From contig CM076961.1 in NCBI GenBank assembly GCA_039566865.1, positions 5,603,501 through 5,667,500 on the forward strand: a stretch of 64,000 nucleotides of DNA, given 5' to 3'. The notes beneath the pieces are model-generated. The model did not search any database, had not been told where the DNA came from, and saw only the letters and a program-made list of their open reading frames with translations. A program made the translations under genes and the position numbers. Shown here one piece after another: positions 35,053 to 47,000 of the stretch; the first letter of the stretch is position 1, and each line of letters starts with the position of its first letter. This DNA comes from Aurelia coerulea. Its lineage: Eukaryota > Cnidaria > Scyphozoa > Semaeostomeae > Ulmaridae.

Positions 35053-38000
35053 CTGAAAGAAAAAATTAGGTTTGTCAGAGGAAGAAACAAGTATGGTTGA
35101 AAGTTAAATAAACGAGGGAATTTCTTTTCCCCGCTAGTCAGCCAATTCTAAACGGCTCGAGAAAGAGGAAATCATCCCTCTGGTAAAGTCATCTTTTCAC
35201 AAGTAAAGCCCGGGTCAAACGAATTGAACAAATCATTAAGCATAACTAAATGCTTGCAATGCTGTTTTTCATTTTGTTCAATGTTTTTCTCTGGAGGAGG
35301 TACTCTCGTAAAGTTATTATTTAGGAACAAGGTGCTCAAGTTACCATTTTTGGTCAGTCCTTTTTCACAGTCAATTTTTAGGTTCAACATTTTGGATGTT
35401 TTTTGGGTCTGCAGTAGAGGGAAACTTAAAAGAAATAGAGATTATAATTTACGAATAAGATAAGAATCTATAGACCCTATTGACAATCACGTCAGTTCTT
35501 TTGAAATGCATCATTCGCCTCGATATGATGCGGAGCGAACTCCCACAAGCTTAAGCGTGCATGCTCTCAGCAATGCAAGAAATAGTTTTGTACGTGTATC
35601 AAAATGGGCATGGTGTAGATTTCTTGCTGTGCTGGGATTTTACTCAGTAGGATTCTCCGAGCGGACTGGAAATCTATAGACCTTTTTACTTCTTCGAAAT
35701 CTATAGACCCTTTTACTTCTTCGAAATCTATAGACCCTTTTACTTCTTCGAAATATATACACCCTTTTACTTCTTTCACTGCGTTCTCAGCAGAAACAGG
35801 GAAGAAACACTACTACTTGTAGCAAGAAGTTCCTTCGGATCTCAGAAAATTTTCAGAGAGTCAATCAATGATGATTTTCCTCAAATTGGTTCAGTTTATA
35901 CACAGGCAAGTTTTATTTGCCTCTTCACCTTGTTTTTCGTTATTTTCATTCATCGTTAGCTGATTTTGTTGTTTCAAAACGAAGTGCGAGCATACAAGGG
36001 TTTCATTTTGCGAGATTGCAAATCGAAGTTTGTTGTTTTCAACCGTTGTTAATCAAGTGAAAGAAAATTCAGCTAACAATGATTGAAAATAACGAGAAAC
36101 ACAGCAAAAAGACCAATAACACTTGCCTGTCTGTAAACTAAGCAATTGCTAACTCCTTTTGCGCAAAGTAGTTGATGACAAACTCTCTGAGAAATGTTGA
36201 GACAGATCCACAGTAACTTCTTGCCACAGCTAGCAGTGTATACACTAATAACGGGGGTCGTGCTTTCGTTTTCCTTCTCTTTGAATATAATATTACGCAT
36301 GACAAGCCTTTTATTGTGTAAAATTCCATCCTCTCGGAAATTCTACTGAGTGGAAATCAGCCTTCCGGCAAACTATTTTTGTAAAAATTTCAATTGAATA
36401 TAAAAAAATATTCAACTCGCTTGACAGGGGCATAAGGAAGATCCTATGCTTATTCTAGATACTTACACTATCGGTACCGGGATATGTGTCCTTTTGCAGA
36501 CCGACTTGACACTTCTTTTTGGAGAAAGTCTCATAAATACCTGAAAATAGAATACACATTTCAGTCTAAGGGCCTGCCTGTTCATGTGGAGAAAGCTTCC
36601 CCGGCATTTTCCCGTTTCAAAAAGGCGCACGTGCACGTTTTTTGGAGATGTGGCACGACTTTATCATTCTTACCACATTTTTACTATATTTGTTTAATCA
36701 GCGCCATGCCCATGCATCTTTTATTCTTTTCAAAAGAAAAAAACGGAAATTTAAAATCTAAAGGTACTTTAGAAAATGGCCACGATACAAATCATGGTTA
36801 GGCCTCTTTTCAAAACCTTTGGTTTTGGGTGCACTGTAAATTTTGACTTTGCGAACCTGTAACTCCGGTGTTTGGTAGACGATTTCTAAATGCAAAGTAT
36901 GTCCATCTAAGTTGAAGATTGATAAATTTAGCTGTGAACTCGGAGAGTAATGATATCTTATTGTTTGGTTCCTATTTCCAGTCAAAAGGGGGTACTCTTT
37001 TTTAGACACCCGGTATATAAAAAATATAAAGTCGTGGTCTTGTTATCATCGTGCTTGCTCTTCGATTCATCGTTAGACTGCATTCTCCTCCTGGTGCTAC
37101 ATTTCAATCTATGCGTAAACTTTCAGAATTATCATGTGTATCGCAAGTTTGCCTTCAAAGTTATCTTCTAGCCACAATAATGTGACATTTTTCGAAAGGA
37201 TGGCATCCAAATTCTGAATCTTTCCAGAATACATCTGAAGTCGGTTTAAATAATATCAAAGCGAAGAAATATAACACAAGACAATATTTCTGAGCAACAC
37301 AATATCATTAAGTATACTAACCTTTTCCATTGAAACAAACAATAATTGGATTTGTCTCCTTTACTTTTCTTGTCATTTCGTTAACCCCATCTTTGACCTC
37401 TTGTCTATAAGAAAAGAGTTGGAAGCTACAGCGGGAAAAGGCGGGCAATTTCAAGAACATACACAACATTGCGGTATGTGGATTACGTAAAAAGGTTGCA
37501 ATCAATGTTTTTTTAAGGCCTGCTAATTTTCTTTGTGGGACATTCTGCTTTGATTCAGTAAACGTATATATCAATCTTATGCATGTATTTGAACTTTGTG
37601 AGAAAAAGGGGGTTCCCGTAATGATTTCGCCATAAAGCTTGGCTGTAAAGAAGGTTTTTCCACGCACGGTACTATTGTATCTTTAACTGCATCTCCGTAA
37701 ACAAACAATTCTTAACAATAGTAGACTTTAAAAAAAATGAACTCACTTGCTGAGATCACTTGCTGCTCTTGTAGTCCTTTCTACGATGTTTGTCATACCA
37801 ATTTTGTAATCAAGGCATTTGTAATCTTCTCTGAAAGTGAGCTTTTCAGTAATCAGGCCAGATTCAAATAGACATGGCCCTACAAAATAATGAATGTGCA
37901 AAAAACAGTACAATAACGCAAAAGGCTGCATAAAGCTGGGCAACGAAAGAATTAGATGCAATCAATAATAGGCAGTTATTATACGATTACGAGGTCAATG

Positions 38001-41000
38001 CAAGAGAATATTTCGACCGCAGTTTGACGTACGGACCAAACGCAGTCACAGGGAACTAAGGTTCAAACATTCTCCAGCGAAGATAGCATATTATGTGTAC
38101 TTAATCCTAGTTCATGTAACATTATCCTACCGGTATATTATGTCCTTCTTGTGCAAATGGCCTTCCATAGAGGTCAATTAACGGCATGAAAAGCAGTTTA
38201 GATGTGGGAGATTGGGGCAATCTAAATCGTATTTGGTGACAGAAAGCAATAAAATAGCGTCAATGCAAAAATACAAAATTTTGAGCATAAACTCATTATC
38301 AGGTTAAGGCTTGAAACGTTAACCTTTTTTACACTTACGCTATGTATGGTTCTTTGATAATACACTTTTTCGACTAAGCTGCCTCGTTTTAAAGTTTTCA
38401 AATGTTCTTCAAATTGCTTCATACGAAATTTCTGAATCAAATTCAAATTTAGCACCCAAAATATTAGTATTGATTCAAATTTTCATATGGCGGGGATGGC
38501 TCAGTGGTAGCATGGTGACTACCAATCTGAAGGTTGGCGGTTCGAGTCCCCGCCATGCCGAACCTGCTACAAAGTATGAGGAGAGTCAACAACTCTCTGT
38601 AATTCTAGGCTAAAGGAATCACGAGGTGTGGTCACATCGAGAGGACGGACCAGGATGCTGCTTCGATAAACTCAGCTTCTCAGCGTCCTAAAACTACCTT
38701 CGGATGCTAGATAGAAATCTACAGGGTGTCCCAAAAAAATTGTGCCCCGTTTGTCAGAAGATTGCGACAAAATGGCAAAAGATTCTCGCCAAATTTTTGC
38801 ACGATGGTGCTCTTCAGATGTTCAATTAAAGTTTGCTTCCATCCCCATGAAAATTCGTTGAAAAATATTGGAGCTATGACATTCAGGAGACCAAATTTGA
38901 CCGATCACCGACACCAGCAGTCGGCCATTTTGTCTTACTATTCTGCAGCGATAAATAGCTTCATGGATTGAAAATGAAACAGCAGCCTCCATTGTCATAG
39001 CTCTCATGAAAATTCCGATAATCCTCGGAGAGTTCCACTATTTCTGACATCACAGAAATTATTTCTTACCTCACGTGAAGATACTTTTCACTGCAAAATA
39101 GCAAGACGAAATGGGCGACGGCTGGTTTCAGTCATCAGGCAAATTTGGTCTTCTGAAGGTCATAGCTCCATCATTTTCTAACAGATTTTTACGGGGATGG
39201 TAGCGAACTTTAATTGAAAATCTGAAGAGCAACATCATGCAAAAGTTTGGCGAGAATCTTTTTCCGTTTTGTCGCAACCTTCAAGCAAACGGGGCACAAT
39301 TTTTTTGGGACACCCTGTATAAAAAAAAATTCATAATCCTTGTGTTTGCGATTACGATTTTATGACGATAGTGAATGTAAAGAGTTATGAGGGATTTCAC
39401 CGAGGCTGTAAAAATTACTCACAAAAATGATTGTTCTGACCACAATAATGGTGACCTTTGTGAGCTGACATCAAGCCTGGATTTATTCCAACCTGATAAC
39501 CAAAAAAAAAAGAATAACGATGTGCCGCGTGAGTAAAAATACAATTTCCATTTGAAAGGCCACTGCTCACTGTTTGTCAAGGCAGTGATATTGGCAAACA
39601 AACTATTGAATGGCGAGCATGTTCAAATCTACCTTAAAAATTACCTGACTGAAATCGGCCAATCCGTTCTGAAATTATAAGGGATCTTCTTGAGGAAGCC
39701 TGTTCAAGACACCTTCAAAACGTGCCCAAAATCACATCCAACTATTCCTTAAATTTCCGCCTTACACGGGCCTTGCAGCAGTAACATCTACACGTTTTAG
39801 CACATGTTATCCTCTTGGGAAGATGAAATCGACTGGAATAATGTTGTTATGCTCCCAGACATGATACTTCCACTCCCAAAGGGATAACAAGCATGATCAT
39901 TTTATTGCTCCGACCCCCCCCCCCCACCACTCCAGAATAAGCGGCCGACGCGGGGCAATTCGCCTCCTGCTCACTGACAAATTTTTCTCCGGGGAGCGGG
40001 GACACCCAGGGGGATTCGCCCCTTCTTGAAAGCTTGAGCATAACAAGGCGGGGCTTAACCGGGGACAAACGCGAGCTACCGCCTCCCATTCGCAGAAGAA
40101 TGTTGCCCCGGTAGGCGGGGACATCGCTCGCTTTCACAAGAGAAAAACGTGAATGACAGGGCGGGGGGTCAGGGCTATAAAATGATAGCTGCATAAGGCA
40201 GAACATTTGTTCACGATTTTAGGCAAGATGTGAAGGTTTCTTGAAGAGCCTTTCTCAAGAAATTCCCTTATAATTTCAAAACGGAGAGGTTGATTTGAAT
40301 CAATTCAGGAAAATCTTAAAATAGATTTGAACATATCTACGATTGAAAGATGCATTTTCCAAGATCATTGCCTCGATATTGAGGGAGCAGTAGTCTTTCA
40401 AACGGGGATTGTCTATTTTGACTCATCCAGTAGATCAAATAAAGCCATGGGTAGCTAGACACTGCTGGTGTGCCTCTATGGAGAAGCGTTGCAATTATGT
40501 ACCTGCGGAGGAATTATTTATGTAGTTCTGCGGAGGATGGAACGAAGTGCATAATGTTTTTTCCGCAAAAGAACAAAGCTGTCAGAATCAAGCACAACTG
40601 CGGCGTCTAGTGACCCATGATAAAACAACATCAAACCAACTATTCTTCTACTCTAGACAGACTTGGATTTCTTGCTCATCAACAATGAAATCAATTCAGT
40701 GCTGATACTGTCTTTGCTGCAGTTAAGTAACATGATGATCATGTTACAAATAAGCCCGATACTTTTTGCATCCATTTCCCCATTTCCATTTGGTCTAATA
40801 ATTTTCAATGATCATATTGTCACAATAAAGAGGAAGAACTCAATATTTCAGGAGTCATCTAAAAATTGCATACAAAAATCTTACATTGTGGAAAAAATGA
40901 ATAAAGTAAGAATTTCTGAATTTTTTTTTTTTTTTTTTATACAAATATAAAAATTTACAATGCATTTTACATTTAACTATACCTTTCTAATTACTATACG

Positions 41001-44000
41001 ACACTACAAGTACGATGCCATGGGGAGCGAAAGACAATGACTACCCCATGGCCAATATAAAAGACACGCAACGTTCAACTAACTACGACTACACTACAAA
41101 CGATTAATAACTACTGGATACTGTACTAGATTCTATTCCACATCAGATGGCAGGTCAGGGTTGCGATGACTTAAATGATGTCGCAAGCGCAACTCGTTCG
41201 TTGTAGTAGATAAAATGCCTGACATCTGATGTGAAAAAGAATTTACAAAGAAAAAGAACATTTACTTTACGGGACTTGGTGGTTGCTTAATAACTAAGGT
41301 TGGAAAATTCTCAATCAAACCGACCAGTTTCGTGGATAAAACGTAAAGTCAATTCGAGTATACTTCTATTCAAGTCGTTAGAAAGGTCGTGATCACCATA
41401 TAACAAAAGCTGGGTCAAAGCATCATTTGAAAGATCGGCAATTTGTACGACTGGTCGTAATGATTCAACAATTCCAGCGAGAAGATCTTGTCGTTGAACA
41501 TCAAATGAAGGGCAGAGCAACAAAAAGTGCTCCGTATCCTCAATCCCATCGCTTGTTGGGCACATTGGGTTTATGGTATCCCTAAAATTATGCTTGAATT
41601 TGTGGAAATTCAATTTGCTGAGGCCAACCCTGAGTTGAGTAAGATAGGATAATCCTTTTGGATCGTGAATTCCAAAGACAGATTTTGCAGGAGGGCGAAT
41701 TATCGACAAGAGCTTTTTCTTGAAAACAGCAACAGAAGGTGCATGTCTCAATTCAGGCTCAAGCTTATTCCATTCGGATAAACAGTTTGGATAGAAGCTA
41801 GACTTGAATTTTCCAGTCCTCGCCTTTAGTCTCCCAATGGCATCCTGGTCACGAAGACGGTACTGTGACTGGTGAAGAGGGGGAATTGGATCTACTGTAT
41901 ACTCAGGGCTAAGATTATTTACAAACTTGTAGAACAACGTGAGGCGTCTATTCCATCTTCGGGAACTTAGTGACTCCCAGCCAAGGTCTGTGTACAGCTT
42001 CTCTCGAGATGTTCCCCTCCATGTTCCCGTTACAGCCAAAGCAGCAGAATACTGAACAGACTCTAATTTTTCCATTAAATTTGGTAAAACGATATTTCCG
42101 CTGAAGTCACATACTTTAGCAGGAATATGATAAATAACATCACCATAGTCCAGGTGAGGTCGAACATAGAGCTTATATAATTCGCTTAGAGTATGCCTGG
42201 GCAGATATTTGGAGAGATATTTCAGCCAACCAATGCCCTTCCTTGTTTTAGAGATAGCTGATTTGATATGAGATGAGAAAGATAGTTTTGAGTCCAGGAT
42301 AATTCCTAAGTGTTTATGCTCATCTACTTTCTTCGCAGGTATGCTTTTAAAAAGGATCACAGGATGATCAAGTTCAATTTTCTTCGTTGAAAATTTTATT
42401 TCAACGGCTTGTTTTTGCAGATCAGGATTAAATGACATTCTCCACGTGTGAGCCCACTGACTTATCAAGTCCAAGTCATGGTTCATATCATTGGCTGCTG
42501 TATTGGAATCTTCTACCACTGTGAACAATGATGTATCATCAGCAAATAACTTAACACTGCACTTCAAACCTACGGCTAGATCATTTATGTACACAAGGAA
42601 GAATAAAGGTCCCAGAATAGAGCCCTGAGGCACCCCTGCTGAAATATCTCCCCAATTAGAACTCTGTCCATTCAGTACAGTCCTCTGCTTTCGATCCGTA
42701 AGAAAACTTTGGATTAGAAAGAGAAGTTGTCCCGAGACACCACATCGTTTTAATTTATAGATCAGACCATCGTGCCACACCCTATCAAATGCTTTAGAAA
42801 TGTCAAGATACACAGAACGGACATCAAGGGGAGGATTACAGTCAAAAGCTTTAAATATGGTATGTGTTATTGAGAGTAAACTGGTTGACTGTCGAGTCTC
42901 CTGGACGAAAACCTGATTGATTTGGGTTAAGCAGTTCATGTGATTCAAGATGCGAGTAAAGAGAGTCATATATGAGTTTTTCAAGTATTTTCCCAAAAAT
43001 TGGTAACAGAGAAATAGGACGGTAATTCCCTTTCAGATTTTTCTCATTTTTCTTATGAACCGGCACTACATTTGCATATTTCCATATTTCGGGAAATAAG
43101 CCACGCCTCAAACAATTTGTGAAAATTATTTTAAGTGGAAGAACTAATGAAATATCGCTTAACTTTATCATCCTTACAGATATTTCATCCCAACCATGTG
43201 CTTTATTAGGATTAAGTGATCTTATGATATTAAGTATCTTTTCCTCAGAGATGACAAAATCACTTATCAGAGTCGCAGTTACTGGAGTATCTTGTGGAAT
43301 TTCACTACCTGTGTCAATGGTCGTGCATTGAAGTATAAAATAGTCGTTAAAAATATGTGCCTTTTCGGTCAAATCCGTCACAAACAACCCGTTTTCTAGA
43401 AGAGGCGGGATCATGGGAATCTTAACTTTGTTTAGAACAGTGTTTATCAAAGTCCAGTAGGTTTTGCTACTGGTCCCAGGGTTAGCCAAAGTTTTCCCTG
43501 CCTTAAGGAAATAATTCCGCTTGGCTTCTTCAATCAGTCTCGCGCCTTCAGATATCATCTTTTGTATACCTTCGAGCTTATCGTTTGGCCTACCATTCCT
43601 CACGAAACTTTTATATGCACGATTTTTTTTCCTAAGAAAGTTTTTGATGGCTTGCGTTATCCAGGGTGCTTGGCGAGGCCTAATTGTTTTAACTTTATTA
43701 GGAATGAAATTAGAAAAAATGTTCAAAAGGACTTCATTGAGTAGTTCTACCTGTTCATTAGGACATGTCATGTTGTCAAGTTGATCTTGCCAAGCAAACA
43801 TTTCAATGCTTTTCCTAATGGCTACAAAGTCTGCCTTGTCATGGTACCAAATCTTGCGGGAGTATGGAGGTAGTGCTATGTTTGAAACAGACAATTTACC
43901 GTAAACAATTTGATGGTGGCACTGCTCATGCAGTGACGGATGAACACCAGACTCAATAATGAGGTTAGGTTGATCAGTAAATATCAGGTCAATGCAGGAT

Positions 44001-47000
44001 TTGGAGTCACCCATCAAATGGGTTGGTTCTGATATTAACTGATGAAGACCATTGTCAGCTGTTATTGGCTCGAATAGTTTTCCTTCGTTATTTTCAATAT
44101 CATTTTCCCACCACTGAGTTGATCTACAGTTGAAGTCACCAGTAATGATAACACAGAAAGGATTTTCAGCATGCATTTTGGATAACATCAACTCAAAGTT
44201 TATTGTAAAATTATCAAACTCCTCAGGACCCTGACTTGGACTTCTATAGATTACGGCATAGAAGTACTTTTTCCTGTTTAATTGAATTTCATACACGATA
44301 CATTCAGGAAGGGTCACCAGGTCGGAACGATTTTTTGAAGGAAGGGAATCTTTGATATATAACCCGACACCACCCCTTTTCACATTTTGAGGATGGTTAT
44401 TTTTGATAAACGTGTAGCCATTTAGTGCCAGTTTTTCTTCATCAACGGTGGTGTCAAGGTGGGTTTCAACAATGCCAATAAGATCATAATTGTAAACCGA
44501 GTTGTAAGCCTCCATAAGAGAGACCCGTAGAAAATCATGCGCTGTAATACTATTCAGATTCCAGGTACAGAAATCAAGTGTTTCAGGGCCTGGGTTTATT
44601 TCTATATCACCACTCAGCAAAAGTGTCTTAAAAACCAACCATTGCGTATGAAGTATGTAGCATGTCATACACCCAATGTAAAAATATGCATACAGGAAAA
44701 GAAATTGCCTCACAGCTGCATGCTTATACCGAACAAAACTAATGACACCGAGAGGGATTCGTTTGAACAGTTCTATAGTCGTGTAAAGTACCGTCTTCGC
44801 AAAGTGATGTACGCGGGCGAACAAAGGCAAAAAACAAGACTGAGTTGCCACAGAGTGCACTGAAAGAAACTGTATTGCTAGTGTAAAGGGCAGAACAAAG
44901 ATCGAAATCGCGATGAAACAATAACAAAACCAAAATAACTTGAGGATTTGAAAAAGAATTGAAAATGGCTTGACACTTTTCTTCAGTGGGGACGATTTTT
45001 GTATGGATACATGGAAACACCCTATTGTTGCTCGCAAATCTCTGAAATGAAACGATCATAATTCGTATCATAGTAAAATCATAACTAGAATTTGAAAATG
45101 GCAGAGTTACAAACTATGCCATTTCGATAACCGACATAAATTTATTGAAGTTGCTCCTTCAGTACTATCCAATTGGCCAAGAGCCTGTTTATACTATGTA
45201 GCCAGGCTACCTGCGGCTACCTGGCTAGGTAAGTTACTTGGCAGACTGAGCTACCAACCATTTATAGAAATGCACTACCTTCCCAGCTAAGAGTGTATAC
45301 AGCGTGTCCCAAAAAATTTGTTAGAACCTTGATTAAATACAAAAAAATAAAGATAAAATGAACAGGCTGCTGGTTAGATAACTTTGTTCCTAAGATCTTA
45401 AATTTATTTTTAATACCATAATCTTGCAAATCCGCTAATGATTCATTCTAAGCTTATGAAGTTCCAGTTCATGCGACCGCTGAAGCCAGGCCTTCCATTT
45501 TTTTTTTCATTTTTACTTTTGTAACCACGGTAGCCGCGTCAGCCTGCAGAGAATGCTTTTCAGGGGGCCGTGAACGGCCCCTAACTGACTTGTTTTGCAA
45601 AAAAGACGTCAAAAATCGAGGCAAAAGAAGAGTATCCAATGCCATACCTCCCGTTGATATCAGAGTGAACCATATATGACTTCAAAAGAAATTTAATTCT
45701 TGTTACCATTCCCAAGATTTACTTAAGAATGCAAGTATACGAAAACATTGAATGATCGCTTAATAGTTGAGAGACGGGGTCATTTCAAATTGTGCTCAAC
45801 GGGATTCCTCTAAGCATCCATAATCTTGATATAATGTCAGAGAAATTTAGGTTAATCGAAAATGCTTTTCAAACTCCATTTGATTTGCTTTGAATGAACG
45901 ATATTCTACTTTTATTACAAATGCTATTTAGGGGCGTCTGGTTTCACACAAAATTGAACTGCAAAACTTTGTAACTCCGTGAATTTTTAACGTCATTGCA
46001 AGATTCTGGTATCTAAAGTTAATTCAGAATTTCAGCAACATGGCTATTGTAAGTTTCAGATTTAGATTATTCAATTTGTTTTGTTTTGTGCTGAACATGT
46101 TTGGTTTTGTTATAAGACTTTATTCATTGATTTAAGTATACTTCAGACTGATTTTAATGGATCCCAAAGTACTAATGCGAAGAAAGGGGGAGATGTAATG
46201 TTTAGAATAATTAGCATATCTAGCATAAATTATGTCGCAACGTGTAGAGTAGAACACGCAGGAGTTAGAAAGGACACCCTCAAGATGTCGGTCACAATAG
46301 CAGTGTTTACAACCGTCTTAGGACATTACAGCTATGTTATCAAGGAGCCTGTTTATTTTTTCGTTATTTCTAACATTGAATCAAACATTGAACAATCATT
46401 TGGGACATCCTGTATATACACACTTAGTCTGGAAGGCATACAATGGCGGCACCAGCTCTAAAAAAATTCAAAAGACGTGTACGGATTCTGACGTCATTTT
46501 TCAGCCTAAAGGTGTACCCAACTAATGCTATGTCATTTTTCTTTGACAATTCTTGCCGACATTGGGAATCTGGGGGGACGTGTCCCTCCCAATTTCCCCG
46601 TGGCGCTACCATTGAAGGCATACACACTTAGCCGGGAAGGCAGTGAATTTATATACATGGTTGCTACTTCAGTCTGCCACGTAACTTACCTAATCAGGTA
46701 GCCTGGCTACATGGTATAAACAAGCTCTTAGCCTATAAGGTAGAGTTGGAGGTGTTTTGAACAACTTGAATAAATTTTTGTCTCCTAAGAGTCTTGAAGT
46801 TATCAAGATCCAATTGTAGGAATACAAAGCAAATACATACAAAAAGTATATCTAAATTTGGAGCAAGGTGATCTGGCAACTTTTTCTGCAGTATTTCTTC
46901 CAAAGGTGTTCCATGGAATTGATCTTTCTTCACTCTTTTTGGACTTTCTTTTGCATTCTCTGCTGGTGCACTAAAAATCATGAAATAGGTCAGCTGGGCA

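Larger units (their letters stand above)
40921..45090 (-). mobile_element. CR1/L2-like non-LTR retrotransposon, nearly full length, one frameshift
   Basis: Lies in TDG intron 2. The poly-A tail shows as T at 40921-40938. The flank agaatttctgaa on the left and agaatttgaa at 45087 could be an imperfect target duplication. The coding part runs 45037-41311 in two overlapping frames: 45037-42851 (endonuclease and start of RT) and 42996-41311 (rest of RT). A run of three A (plus) at 42878-42880 adds one base relative to the expected reading, so RT is split after the GFRPGDSTVNQ motif. Apart from this break the element looks recent. A truncated relative lies at 32270-32935. Confidence 0.9.

Noticed and set aside
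35567..35779. ORF with repeated EVKGSIDF units
   Set aside because: It arises from the 27-base tandem repeat (a multiple of three); no start context or splice support.
36440..37020. MITE with TACCGGG ends across 36475-37018
   Set aside because: The left 'terminus' is coding sequence of TDG exon 6 (TYPGTDS region); only the right end resembles a MITE.
38488..38562. Functional tRNA-Phe gene
   Set aside because: Boxes A and B are perfect, but the anticodon stem is off register and the T and acceptor stems compete for the same bases, so a SINE head is more likely.
39847..40206. 119-codon minus ORF rich in Pro/Ser
   Set aside because: It is within a GC-rich insertion bounded by C and G runs; low-complexity composition and no motif.
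46081..46461. 126-codon ORF on the plus strand
   Set aside because: It lies wholly inside the 45298-46414 MITE and its right flank, with no recognisable domain.
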